Shown here in pieces: positions 9,099 to 16,714 of a stretch of 64,000 nucleotides of DNA. The stretch spans positions 3,596,001-3,660,000 of the forward strand of contig NZ_CP154845.1 of assembly GCF_047302285.1 (NCBI RefSeq), given 5' to 3'. Below the pieces are notes generated by a model, which did not search any database, had not been told where the DNA came from, and saw only the letters and a list, made by a program, of their open reading frames with translations. The position numbers and the translations under genes were made by a program. Numbering within the stretch: the first letter of the stretch is position 1; each line of letters starts with the position of its first letter. Source of the stretch: Robertmurraya sp047302285 (GTDB lineage Bacteria > Bacillota > Bacilli > Bacillales > Cytobacillaceae).

Positions 9099-10613
9099 CT
9101 AGATAGATGCAGCTGGTGGACCTGCATCTTTTTTCTTTCGGAATCTACCAAATATATTACCTATCACCATCACCAAGATAATAATAATTAGTGCTAATGA
9201 GAGGGGGCGTTCTATAAAAACCGAATAACTACCTTGTGAAAGGATTAAAGCTCTTCTTAGACTGATTTCAATAATCGGACATAGGACAAACGCAAGAGCA
9301 AACGATGGAAGTGAATACTCTAACTTCCGCAAAAAGAAACACGCAAAACCGAAAATTAATGCAAACCATAAATCAAAATACATAATGACAGAAGCATATA
9401 TTCCAACAATAGATAAAAATAAAATAGAAGGAATTAATATATGAACCGGGACTGTTAGAACTTTTGCATACATTGGACTTAAGAATCTGCCAATGATAAA
9501 CATAGCTAAAGTTGTTAGCAGGAATCCATAAAAAATTCCATTTATTAAGTCAGCATTATTTGTGAACACACTTGGACCGGGCTGAATACCATGAATAATA
9601 AAGGCACCCATGACAATTGCAATGGATGGAGAACCAGGAATTCCTAATGCTAACAAAGGTACCAATGCTCCACCAACCGTTGCATTATTTGCAGCCTCAG
9701 GTGCCGCAATCCCTTCTGGATTCCCCTTGCCAAAAGTTTCCGGTGATTTAGACATTTTCTTAGCAGCACTATATGCAAACCACGAAGAGGCACTTGCTCC
9801 TAATCCTGGCATTACTCCCACAAATGAACCGATAATTGAACCAATTCCTATTGGTTTTATGACTCCTCGAAACTCTTTAAGGCTTAATTTTGAACGGATT
9901 TTCTTCGCTGATACATCATATTTTTTATTTAGTTCATCACTAATCATCGAAAAAATCTCAGTAAAGGCAAATACACTGACCATCAACGTGGTCATACTTA
10001 ATCCATTCATGAGCTCAGGTCGATTAAAAGTAAACCTTGGACTTCCCGATAGAGCATCCATACCAATCGTTCCTGCTATTAAACCGAGCACTACTGAAAT
10101 CAGGCTCTTTGTTACATCCTTAGAACTAATAACAGAAACAGCGATTAACCCAAGAATCCCTAATAAAAAGTACTCAGGTTCAGAGAACCGAATTGCAAAA
10201 GAAGAAATCGGAATAGAGAGAAATACTAACAAAAGTCCACCAACGAGACCACCAATCGTTGAAGCTATTAATGAATACAACAATGCTTTACCTGGGGAAC
10301 TCTGTTTAGCTAAAGGATTTCCATCTAAGGTAGTGGCAACTGCTGACGGACTACCAGGTATCCCTAATATAATTGAAGAAATTGACCCCCCGTACTCTGC
10401 AGCTTGATAGGCTGCCAAAAGCAATAATATTGAAGCCAAAGGAGTCATCGCATATGTTAAAGGCAAGAGTAGTACAACTGCTACTGGGCCGCCGAGACCT
10501 GGCATTGCCCCAATCAGCATCCCAACGAGGGTTCCCATCAAAATCGCCAAAATATTAGATATAGAAAATAAACTTAATATATCAAACCCCAAAACCTCCA
10601 AATCAATTGTCAC
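9099..10613 (-). CDS. tctA: Tripartite tricarboxylate transporter, large permease TctA
   Basis: The 504-aa large membrane subunit of a TTT-family secondary transporter. It has about 12 hydrophobic segments, the family's paired glycine motifs MLIGAMPGLGGPVA near residue 35 and GSFVGVMPGLGASAS near residue 265, and GIPGSPSAVAT / GIPGSPSIAIV, which reflect an internal duplication. It lies 15 bp after tctB. It takes substrate from the TctC lipoprotein and moves it with a cation gradient (family knowledge). Confidence 0.93.
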   Translation of the reverse strand: MTIDLEVLGFDILSLFSISNILAILMGTLVGMLIGAMPGLGGPVAVVLLLPLTYAMTPLASILLLLAAYQAAEYGGSISSIILGIPGSPSAVATTLDGNPLAKQSSPGKALLYSLIASTIGGLVGGLLLVFLSIPISSFAIRFSEPEYFLLGILGLIAVSVISSKDVTKSLISVVLGLIAGTIGMDALSGSPRFTFNRPELMNGLSMTTLMVSVFAFTEIFSMISDELNKKYDVSAKKIRSKLSLKEFRGVIKPIGIGSIIGSFVGVMPGLGASASSWFAYSAAKKMSKSPETFGKGNPEGIAAPEAANNATVGGALVPLLALGIPGSPSIAIVMGAFIIHGIQPGPSVFTNNADLINGIFYGFLLTTLAMFIIGRFLSPMYAKVLTVPVHILIPSILFLSIVGIYASVIMYFDLWFALIFGFACFFLRKLEYSLPSFALAFVLCPIIEISLRRALILSQGSYSVFIERPLSLALIIIILVMVIGNIFGRFRKKKDAGPPAASI

Positions 10614-10628
10614 CTACTTTCTGCTTGA

Positions 10629-11075
10629 TTAAAATCCAATAAACATTAATTTTCCAAAAACAAAATAGATAAATATAGTAAATACACATGCAACTACTGC
10701 GCTTTTTATTATTCTTTTAAAGCTACGATCTTTTAGAAAAAGAATGTAGAGACTTGTTAAAAACAAAAATGAACCTAAATAGAAAAGATCTAAAAAATAC
10801 CAAAGAGCAAAAAATATCGCTGTAATCCCAATCATGGCGAAAATATACTTAAGATTATTCACAGTGAATTTCTTATTCTCATTGTTTCTTAATGTTTGAA
10901 AAAAACTAATTATGCATAGGACTACAAGTAGAATCGTTATCAAATTTGGGAAATATCTTGGTCCAATCGATGAGTTTTGTACACCGATATTCATCGTATT
11001 GATCATGTAGCCATATATAAACGCAAATAGGATAATACAAAGCAAGGATATATAGGTCGCCTTTTTATAACTCAC
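10629..11075 (-). CDS. tctB: Tripartite tricarboxylate transporter, small permease TctB
   Basis: A 148-aa protein with four hydrophobic segments and the GPRYFPNLI segment near the first loop that is usual for TctB. It lies between tctC (about 110 bp upstream) and tctA (15 bp downstream), which is the standard TTT order. The ribosome site GGGGGATTTAG precedes the ATG. It acts as the small membrane subunit partnering TctA. Confidence 0.9.
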   Translation of the reverse strand: MSYKKATYISLLCIILFAFIYGYMINTMNIGVQNSSIGPRYFPNLITILLVVLCIISFFQTLRNNENKKFTVNNLKYIFAMIGITAIFFALWYFLDLFYLGSFLFLTSLYILFLKDRSFKRIIKSAVVACVFTIFIYFVFGKLMFIGF

Positions 11076-11120
11076 CTAAATCCCCCTTTTCTTTGGATTT
11101 TATTAAGTTCCACTTACAGA

Positions 11121-11152
11121 GAAGCGGGTCCAAAGAAATATTGACCCGCTTC
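11121..11152 (-). promoter_or_regulatory. Intercistronic hairpin between tctC and tctB
   Basis: A perfect 10-bp stem GAAGCGGGTC/GACCCGCTTC with a 12-nt loop in the 108-bp gap after tctC. No T-run follows on the minus strand. It is more likely an mRNA-stabilising or partial-termination hairpin that keeps the binding protein more abundant than the permeases. That role is inference. Confidence 0.55.
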
Positions 11153-11183
11153 CTCTATTAATCTCTTAACTTACTCAAATGAA

Positions 11184-12224
11184 TTATTTGATTATTCCAA
11201 TATCTTTTAATACCTCTTCAAACATCACATAAGTATCTGAGAATTCTTTTTGGAGATCGTCTGCACCTGCATAGGAAACATTGATACTTAGTTCTTCCAG
11301 CTGTTTACTTACCTCAGGGTCATCAATTGCTTGTTTAAATGCATCATGAATAATTTGTTGCACTTTTGGATCCATTCCTTTTGGAGCAACTGCAGCAAAG
11401 AAAAGTTCCATTGACAAGTCAAATCCATTTTCTTCAAGAGTTGGTACATCTGGAAGCTCTTCCACTTTTGATTTCCCTAAAGTTGTTAATACTTTAATGG
11501 TTCCAGCCTCAACATGGGAAATTACTGCTGATGGATTAACTGCTGCACCATCCAGATTTCCACCTAAGACGGCTGATACAACATCTCCTGAAGCATCATA
11601 AGGTACATGGGTTGTTGTAAACCCTGCCTCTTTCCCCATTTTTTCTAAGATTACATTTCCTGGTCCACCTACTAGAGATGTACCATACGTAAACTTACCT
11701 GGGTTAGCTTTCACATAATCAAGCCAATCTTCAAATGTATCCCATGGAGCATCCGCTTTAACTGCCAGTAAAAACGGAGCATTGGCAAGCTTTACAATTG
11801 GTTGAAAACTATCATGTGACCATGCTGCATTACTTGTTAATGGCGCAACTGAAAGAGAATCAGAGTTTGCTAGGGCAATTTTATAACCATCAGGTTCGGC
11901 ATTAAAGATATCGGTCATTCCAATTGCTCCACCACCACCTGGCATGTTTACAGGTACTATTGTTTGATTATTGGGTAAATACTTTTGTGCTGCTGTACCA
12001 AGAATTCGCGCAACGATATCTGTACTACCACCCGCACCGTATGGAATAATCATCTCAATCGCTTTTTCTGGGAAGGCAATTTCTTGAGTCTCTTCTGTCT
12101 TCTCATTACCTTCATTCCCAGTAGATTCATTACCTGTGTTTCCTTCTGAATTTTGTGTAGTTTGAGAACACGACGCCAAAACTAACATTAAAAACATCAT
12201 TAAGGTAAGCGCTTTCTTTTTCAT
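11184..12224 (-). CDS. tctC: Tripartite tricarboxylate transporter, substrate-binding lipoprotein TctC (Bug family)
   Basis: A 346-aa extracytoplasmic binding protein. It has a lipoprotein signal with lipobox LASC (lipidated Cys near residue 19), then an acidic, Asn/Glu-rich linker to about residue 45. The Bug domain follows, with IEMIIPYGAGGSTDIVAR and PVNMPGGGGAIG, the loops that bind the carboxylate through water and Gly backbone in this family. The ribosome site is AAAGGGTGG. It is the first gene of the minus-strand operon and is divergent from the LysR gene, so it is the likely promoter-proximal target of that regulator. Confidence 0.93.
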   Translation of the reverse strand: MKKKALTLMMFLMLVLASCSQTTQNSEGNTGNESTGNEGNEKTEETQEIAFPEKAIEMIIPYGAGGSTDIVARILGTAAQKYLPNNQTIVPVNMPGGGGAIGMTDIFNAEPDGYKIALANSDSLSVAPLTSNAAWSHDSFQPIVKLANAPFLLAVKADAPWDTFEDWLDYVKANPGKFTYGTSLVGGPGNVILEKMGKEAGFTTTHVPYDASGDVVSAVLGGNLDGAAVNPSAVISHVEAGTIKVLTTLGKSKVEELPDVPTLEENGFDLSMELFFAAVAPKGMDPKVQQIIHDAFKQAIDDPEVSKQLEELSINVSYAGADDLQKEFSDTYVMFEEVLKDIGIIK

Positions 12225-12345
12225 CGAACCACCCTTTCATTTCTTATTAGTTTTCTTCAATTTATCTTTTTCCAAAACAAACCTTGCTCAAGATAAGATA
12301 TGAATCTTTAGGTCCTTATCTTACTTAAATCCACCTCCTATTTTT

Positions 12346-12360
12346 TGAAACGCTTTCATT
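12346..12360. promoter_or_regulatory. Candidate cre site (CcpA operator) in the divergent tctC/lysR region
   Basis: TGAAACGCTTTCA has perfect 5-bp arms and matches the cre consensus TGWNANCGNTNWCA at 12 of 14 positions when aligned on the CG. It lies about 120 bp upstream of tctC, as would fit catabolite repression of a carboxylate pathway. The 286-bp divergent region 12225-12510 also holds AT-rich partial dyads that could bind the LysR protein, but I cannot single one out. Confidence 0.4.
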
Positions 12361-12510
12361 ATTAAGACTTCTACATTTCTGAAAATCTCTTGAATAAGAA
12401 TTCAAATTTGCATAATTTTTAGAATAATCTTATACTAACATGTATTAAAATATATTTAAAATACTAATTTCATAATGCTTATATATTAAAATACATATGG
12501 AGTGAGCAAA

Positions 12511-13425
12511 TTGAACTTTAGGAAACTTCATTATTTTATTACCATTGTAGAAGAAGGAAAAATTACGTCAGCTGCAAAAAAATTAAATATAGCTCAGCCT
12601 CCTTTAAGTCAATATCTCAAAAAATTAGAAGACGAAATAGGTTCAAAGTTATTTATACGGGATGGTAAACATATGGAATTAACAGAGGCTGGTAAAATTC
12701 TCTATCATAAGGGAAAACAAGTACTACAACAATACGAGGAAACAATACTTGAGGCAAGAGAAACAGCTGAAGGACTAAAAGGAACTGTGAATGTTGGAGT
12801 AAATCTGACTTGTACATATTATCTTCCTGAAAAAATTCACACTTTTACAAATGCCTTTCCAAATATTAAACTTAGTATTTTAGAAGGAGATCCTTATCGA
12901 ATTGATGCATTACTAGAAGAGCGAAGTGTTGAATTAGCAATTGTTCGAACACCTATACAGAAGGATCCTAAAAATAGGAATGATAGATATTCAAGTATTA
13001 GCTTAGATATAGATCCGTTTATCTATGTTATGCCCGCTAGTTGGAAAGAAGCAGAGTATCGAAATGATATAAGTTTCGAAGAAATATCCAAACACCCTAT
13101 GGTAGCATTGCGTAGAATAACAGGAAAAGGAATATATGAACTCATTATTAACGAGTTTCGAAGGAATAGCATTGTGCCAGATTTTATTTGCGAATCACCC
13201 TCCACGATAGTACTTTTGTCTTTGATTGAAAAAGGAATTGGTGGTGCGGTTATGCCGCGATCAGCTCTTCCCCCCTCTACTAATAGGAAAATAAAAATTT
13301 TAGAGATTCGCGATTGCATAGCAAATACTGAAACATCTCTAATTTGGTTAAAAGATAGATATATTTCAAAAAACGCTCAAAATTTTATTGATGTGTTTCG
13401 ACCTAAATCTGAATTTGGCGATTAA
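12511..13425 (+). CDS. LysR-type transcriptional regulator of the carboxylate cluster
   Basis: A 304-aa LTTR. The N-terminal winged helix starts MNFRKLHYFITIVEEGKITS and continues AAKKLNIAQPPLSQYLKKLE, the classic LTTR recognition helix. The effector domain spans about residues 90-300. I prefer the TTG at 12511, eight bases after GGAG, over a GTG at 12502 that overlaps the ribosome site; this puts the family's usual MnxxLxYF at the start. It is divergent from tctC, so it probably activates the transporter/enzyme operon when the substrate binds. Confidence 0.9.
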   Translation: MNFRKLHYFITIVEEGKITSAAKKLNIAQPPLSQYLKKLEDEIGSKLFIRDGKHMELTEAGKILYHKGKQVLQQYEETILEARETAEGLKGTVNVGVNLTCTYYLPEKIHTFTNAFPNIKLSILEGDPYRIDALLEERSVELAIVRTPIQKDPKNRNDRYSSISLDIDPFIYVMPASWKEAEYRNDISFEEISKHPMVALRRITGKGIYELIINEFRRNSIVPDFICESPSTIVLLSLIEKGIGGAVMPRSALPPSTNRKIKILEIRDCIANTETSLIWLKDRYISKNAQNFIDVFRPKSEFGD

Positions 13426-13428
13426 AAG

Positions 13429-13460
13429 GAACAAAGCCAGTATCTCTACTGGCTTTGTTC
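13429..13460. terminator. Bidirectional terminator after the LysR gene
   Basis: A perfect 14-bp stem GAACAAAGCCAGTA/TACTGGCTTTGTTC with a 4-nt loop, then TTTC. It lies between the LysR gene and the stranded yhbH tail. It was probably the original yhbH terminator on the minus strand before the element inserted. Confidence 0.85.
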
Positions 13461-13463
13461 TTT

Positions 13464-13618
13464 CTAAGCATACATCTTATCTTCCTGCTCCTTTTTAAAG
13501 AAGCTTCGCATGGCATGGAAAACATCGGCTTTTTGCTTGAGGATGTAGTAACGGAAGTCTTCATTTTTGATGTTTTTGTACGCAGACATGAGGGTTGAAT
13601 GGCGGTTATACTGATTTA
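13464..13618 (-). pseudogene. yhbH: Stranded native 3' end of yhbH
   Basis: On the minus strand this encodes QYNRHSTLMS, then AYKNIKNEDFRYYILKQKAD, VFHAMRSFFKK and a stop: 49 codons aligned to the tail of YhbH. Against the tail of the intact gene at 32675-33850, 28 of the first 41 residues are identical. A TAG lies a few codons upstream and there is no start, so it is not expressed as a gene. It is the original chromosomal end of yhbH, cut off when the 19-kb element integrated. It adjoins the left copy of the 16-bp core. Confidence 0.9.
13603..13618. repeat. Left attachment core (attL) of the element
   Basis: CGGTTATACTGATTTA, identical to 32817-32832. It encodes the NQYNR segment of YhbH on the minus strand. 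Sequence identity at the DNA level stops at both edges of the 16 bp. Confidence 0.9.
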
Positions 13619-13642
13619 ACACCTATTCATATATACGAGGAT

Positions 13643-13666
13643 AAAACCCTGATTTAATCAGGTTTT
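13643..13666 (-). terminator. Terminator of the resolvase operon at the left end of the element
   Basis: CTGATT/AATCAG-centred stem bounded by AAACC and GGTTT. On the minus strand it follows the resolvase stop and ends in a T-run just inside attL. Confidence 0.65.
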
Positions 13667-14223
13667 TAATGCAAAGTGTCTTCATTCAATTTCCGATAAA
13701 GTGTAGCTTGGCTTATTCCAGTAGCCTGTACGATCTGATTTATGCTGTAATCCTTTGACTGATACATCTTTATCGCTAACTGCACTTTCTTTTTATCAGC
13801 TGTTGGTCTTCCACCGTTCCTACCTCTAGCTCTGGCAGCTGCAAGTCCTGATTTTGTCCTTTCACTGAGTATATCACGTTCTAACTCTGCAATACTCGCC
13901 ATTATTCGAAAAAAGAAACGTCCCATAGCTGTTGAAGTATCAATATTGTCCTGGATAGATACAAACTCTATACCTCTCTCTTCAAACAAGTCACTGAGCT
14001 CAATTAAATGTTTTGTGCTGCGGCTTATTCTATCTAACTTATAAACTACTACCCTATCACCTGAACGAAGCATTTTTAGCATTTCGTTAAGGGCTGTCCT
14101 ATCTTTCTTGGTTCCAGAATTTTTTTCTTCGAAAATTTCTAGGCACCCTGCATTTGTAAGTGCATCTAGCTGCATCGATAAATTTTGGTCTTGAGTTGAT
14201 ACCCTTGCATAACCAATAATCAT
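13666..14223 (-). CDS. Small serine recombinase (resolvase/invertase family)
   Basis: A 185-aa recombinase. The catalytic domain begins MIIGYARVSTQDQNLSMQLD with the nucleophile Ser9, and has YKLDRISRS and the GRFFFRIMASIAELER helix (residues 100-115). The C-terminal helix-turn-helix has SINQIVQATGISQATLYRKL. It is separate from the 512-aa integrase. It is likely to resolve multimers or invert a segment of the element. It follows a Zot-like ATPase gene by 14 bp and has its own ribosome site, AGGGTGG. The repeats at 14758-14890 upstream of the operon could be its site. Confidence 0.88.
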   Translation of the reverse strand: MIIGYARVSTQDQNLSMQLDALTNAGCLEIFEEKNSGTKKDRTALNEMLKMLRSGDRVVVYKLDRISRSTKHLIELSDLFEERGIEFVSIQDNIDTSTAMGRFFFRIMASIAELERDILSERTKSGLAAARARGRNGGRPTADKKKVQLAIKMYQSKDYSINQIVQATGISQATLYRKLNEDTLH

Positions 14224-14237
14224 TTTTCCACCCTTTT

Positions 14238-14726
14238 TTAAAATTGGATATTAGGTAATTCAAAAGCATTATACTGATCTTTATTATCCGAAACATTTAA
14301 TTCCATTGTGAAATTTGTATTTGTACTCTTTACAGTTATAGTTTCCTGGTCATTCTTTTTCACAATCATACACAAGTCAACCATTTCTTTGATTTTTTCA
14401 TCTAATCTATTTATATCGAAAGCAGTGAGAATGAAAATAATATTATTATCCTCATTATTTAATAAAAAATGCACCGTACCTTTAGAATTCATGTATACTC
14501 TTTCAAACTCATCAATACAAACAATTTTAATTTTCTCGTTCAAACTTAGTTTTGAGACCTGCTTACTTTCTGACAGAGAATAATTCGAATATAATTCAGC
14601 ATTAAATTGGTCTCTGATTTTTTTTCCTAATACTGACATTGTAAGAGTTTTCCCTTCACCAGCTCCTCCAGTTAAACAGATTATTTTTCTATTCCTGGGT
14701 ATTTGTTGTAATAGTGCTTTAATCAT
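14238..14726 (-). CDS. Second Zot-like P-loop ATPase of the element
   Basis: A 162-aa protein with Walker A TGGAGEGKTLTM (residues 19-30), then ELYSNYSLSE, and Walker B KIVCIDEFERVYMNSKG near residue 70. The spacing and the SNYxL segment match the ATPase at 16711-17355, so I assign it to the Zot (filamentous phage pI) group. It has no membrane segment. It is co-transcribed with the resolvase in a unit separate from the main operon (a terminator lies upstream at 14824-14848). Its role is unknown; it could be an alternative assembly or packaging ATPase. Confidence 0.65.
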   Translation of the reverse strand: MIKALLQQIPRNRKIICLTGGAGEGKTLTMSVLGKKIRDQFNAELYSNYSLSESKQVSKLSLNEKIKIVCIDEFERVYMNSKGTVHFLLNNEDNNIIFILTAFDINRLDEKIKEMVDLCMIVKKNDQETITVKSTNTNFTMELNVSDNKDQYNAFELPNIQF

Positions 14727-14757
14727 TTAAATCACTCCTTTCCTCTATTAACCAAAT

Positions 14758-14890
14758 ATTATCAAAAACGGTTTGTTTTGTATATGATGAAAATTTGATT
14801 TTGATAATAGTTTTGTTAAAAGAAAAACAGGATAATTTCGCCTGTTTCCCTTGTTAAACTTTTTTCCTTATAAACGAACGTTTTTGATAA
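14758..14890. repeat. Cluster of ATTATCAAAA repeats upstream of the Zot-2/resolvase operon
   Basis: ATTATCAAAA at 14758-14767, its inverse TTTTGATAAT at 14799-14808, and CGTTTTTGAT at 14879-14888, inverse of ATCAAAAACG at 14761-14770. Dyads directly upstream of a small serine recombinase operon could be its res site or operators. This is inferred only from position. Confidence 0.45.
14821..14848 (-). terminator. Terminator at the end of the main assembly operon
   Basis: AAACAGG/CCTGTTT arms with a 9-nt loop; on the minus strand it is followed by TTTTTCT. Confidence 0.7.
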
Positions 14891-14891
14891 A

Positions 14892-15089
14892 TTACTCTTT
14901 CCAACCTATAACTAAATCCCCGAGACTTCCTTTTAGCTTACAAATATATTTCTTGTTTTCTTTCCAATGAGTGCTGCAAGAAAAGAATTTATAATTATAT
15001 TTGTCCTCCATCTTTCTTGTGAACCCTTCGAACCCTTCATTGTCTACAATTTTACAAGCTTCATTATGATCCAAGATTAAATCGAACAT
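14892..15089 (-). CDS. 65-aa soluble protein of the element, unknown
   Basis: Begins MFDLILDHNEACKIVDNEGF and ends VIGWKE, with two cysteines in the middle (FFSCSTHW, YICKL) that could pair. I start at the ATG ending at 15089, behind GAGTGGTGTTAATT, rather than 12 codons upstream inside the previous gene. It is the last gene of the main operon. No family recognised. Confidence 0.6.
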   Translation of the reverse strand: MFDLILDHNEACKIVDNEGFEGFTRKMEDKYNYKFFSCSTHWKENKKYICKLKGSLGDLVIGWKE

Positions 15090-15102
15090 AATTAACACCA
15101 CT

Positions 15103-15279
15103 CTAAAACGGCTTAAATCGGTCAATTTCTCTTTTTATGCGTTTCTTGATAAATTGTTTAGCATATTTCTTTCCTTTCCGTTTAAGGTGTTTCCCTAGAT
15201 TCGCAGGAGCAAAGAAAAGGAAAAGAGTTATCAGTATTAGAGATAAAGGGATAACTATTGTTTCGAACGCAGCGTTCAC
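15103..15279 (-). CDS. 58-aa single-helix membrane protein with a basic tail
   Basis: Starts GTG inside the last codons of the transglycosylase gene (the two overlap by 4 bp) and reads MNAAFETIVIPLSLILITLF, LFFAPANLGK, then a very basic stretch KHLKRKGKKYAKQFIKKRIK. One membrane helix (residues 7-24) is followed by a positively charged cytoplasmic or DNA-facing tail. This is the layout of filamentous-phage coat and minor coat proteins, whose basic C-termini contact ssDNA. That role is an inference. Confidence 0.65.
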   Translation of the reverse strand: MNAAFETIVIPLSLILITLFLFFAPANLGKHLKRKGKKYAKQFIKKRIKREIDRFKPF

Positions 15280-15983
15280 TGTGAAACACCCTTTATCGTG
15301 GCTGCTATATCTAACACTTGATCGATGTAGCTTTGCGAATGGTTATAATGCCATAAAGCCGTTCTCACGTTCTTATCAATTCCACTGACTTTTAGGTAAT
15401 GAGCAGCAGAAAAGATCGCATCTTCAAGCTCCCACGGGCTTATAATGCTGTTCCCGTTCCCGTCCACTCCGTAAGCCTTGAAAGTTTGAGGCATGAATTG
15501 CATATGACCGATCGCCCCTGCGTAGGAGATCATTTTTTTTATCCTGGAGAAGTCGGTCTCGACTTTATGAATTGCAGCAAGCAAAGGCCATTCTACCCCA
15601 TATCTTTCTCCTGCTGATTTATAGATAGGAATGTAAGCAGCTGGAACAATTTGTCCTGGTGTTATTTTTGAAGAAAAGGATGTGTGCGCAGCTGCATGAC
15701 CCTCCGAGTTTTTTCCAAGGGCTTTCGAATAGGCATCAACAAACGCTGCTACTTTGGTTTTTTTCATTTCTAACGAAATTAAAGAGCTTATAGCTTGTTC
15801 CTTCTCCGTTCCCTCGGGCAAAGATTCAACATTTTGTCTTGCTGCTATTATTTCCTCCTGGAGAGCAGCCTTTTGATCTAAACCTACTAATCTTTTAGTG
15901 TAGTAATCAAAGTTACTAGCCTCGGAAGGGGTTCCGAAACAGAAAAACAAAGGAATGATAAGCAATAATAGATACTTATACAT
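15276..15983 (-). CDS. Secreted lytic transglycosylase (SLT domain)
   Basis: A 235-aa peptidoglycan-cleaving enzyme. Signal peptide at residues 1-23 (LLLIIPLFFCFGTPSEAS), a helical region to about residue 105, then an SLT/lysozyme-like domain. The catalytic Glu lies in LAAIHKVETDFSR, followed by GAIGHMQFMPQTFKAYG and ALWHYNHSQSYI. A virus or pilus assembled in the membrane of a Gram-positive cell needs a hole in the thick wall, so this fits virion assembly or export within the operon. It overlaps the upstream 122-aa gene by 8 bp. Confidence 0.9.
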   Translation of the reverse strand: MYKYLLLLIIPLFFCFGTPSEASNFDYYTKRLVGLDQKAALQEEIIAARQNVESLPEGTEKEQAISSLISLEMKKTKVAAFVDAYSKALGKNSEGHAAAHTSFSSKITPGQIVPAAYIPIYKSAGERYGVEWPLLAAIHKVETDFSRIKKMISYAGAIGHMQFMPQTFKAYGVDGNGNSIISPWELEDAIFSAAHYLKVSGIDKNVRTALWHYNHSQSYIDQVLDIAATIKGVSQ

Positions 15984-16344
15984 TCTCTATTTTCCCCTTC
16001 ACTTGAATAAGTAGATCCAATTGTTCTTTATTTTCCTTTTCGTCTGCTGCCTTTGCCTCCTCCAGGAATGCTTTTAGCTTGTCTTTATAGATACAAACAA
16101 AGGATGAGAGCATATTTAGTTGCTTAGAATCTAAACCAACGGAAATATTACTTTCATAGTCCTCTTCATCAAACAATTCAAAGTCGCCTTTTAATATCTC
16201 CTTTACTTCGTCATAGCAATTAAGATGCTCTTTCCCTTCTTTTTTCCCGTAATTACTTTTTAAGACATTCTTTATATTTTTTCTCATTGCTGTCATATGT
16301 AGCAGCAAGCAAGCTACTTCTTTTTTATTTAAGGATAATTCCAC
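15976..16344 (-). CDS. 122-aa predicted helical cytoplasmic protein, unknown
   Basis: Starts GTG at 16344 behind AAGGAGGG. The sequence is charged and helical, with a coiled-coil-like C-terminus (LEEAKAADEKENKEQLDLLI). It has no membrane segment or known motif. It is tightly packed between the 114-aa gene and the transglycosylase, so it is co-expressed with the assembly genes. Confidence 0.65.
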   Translation of the reverse strand: MELSLNKKEVACLLLHMTAMRKNIKNVLKSNYGKKEGKEHLNCYDEVKEILKGDFELFDEEDYESNISVGLDSKQLNMLSSFVCIYKDKLKAFLEEAKAADEKENKEQLDLLIQVKGKIENV

Positions 16345-16369
16345 CCTAAACCCTCCTTATTTCCGAACA

Positions 16370-16714
16370 TTAACTAGCTTTGATATCCTCTAACAAGGCT
16401 TCTAGCTTCAATTTTTCATTTTTTGTCATTTCATCCATACGCAACAAGAAAAAAGATTTACGGCCAATCTTGATCTTTCGTTCATAGCCTAGCTTTTTGG
16501 CCCTTTCCCAATGGATGCAGCTCCACGGTAATAAAATATAACCTTGTCGCTTTGCTAAGTCTTCAGCAACCTCTAAAGCCTGGTAAAAGCTAAATTCCTG
16601 CATCTTCTTAGCGTAAGCTACAATATTTAAGGTTGTGGGATACAAATAAGGAAGCGTTCTAGGATCTTTGTCTCGATAGTTCTTAGGAACAAGTGTAAAT
16701 TCTTCTAGCTTCAT
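16370..16714 (-). CDS. 114-aa protein following the Zot ATPase, unknown
   Basis: Its ATG overlaps the stop of the Zot ATPase gene (ATGA), implying translational coupling. Begins MKLEEFTLVPKNYRDKDPRT; the middle is aromatic (LLPWSCIHWERAK) and the end is charged and helical. No membrane segment. It may work with the ATPase; the function is unknown. Confidence 0.65.
   Translation of the reverse strand: MKLEEFTLVPKNYRDKDPRTLPYLYPTTLNIVAYAKKMQEFSFYQALEVAEDLAKRQGYILLPWSCIHWERAKKLGYERKIKIGRKSFFLLRMDEMTKNEKLKLEALLEDIKAS

Noticed and set aside
9610..10407. Long 265-codon open frame on the plus strand
   Set aside because: It lies fully antisense to the well-supported tctA gene and shows no ribosome site or recognisable domain; it is a codon-bias shadow.
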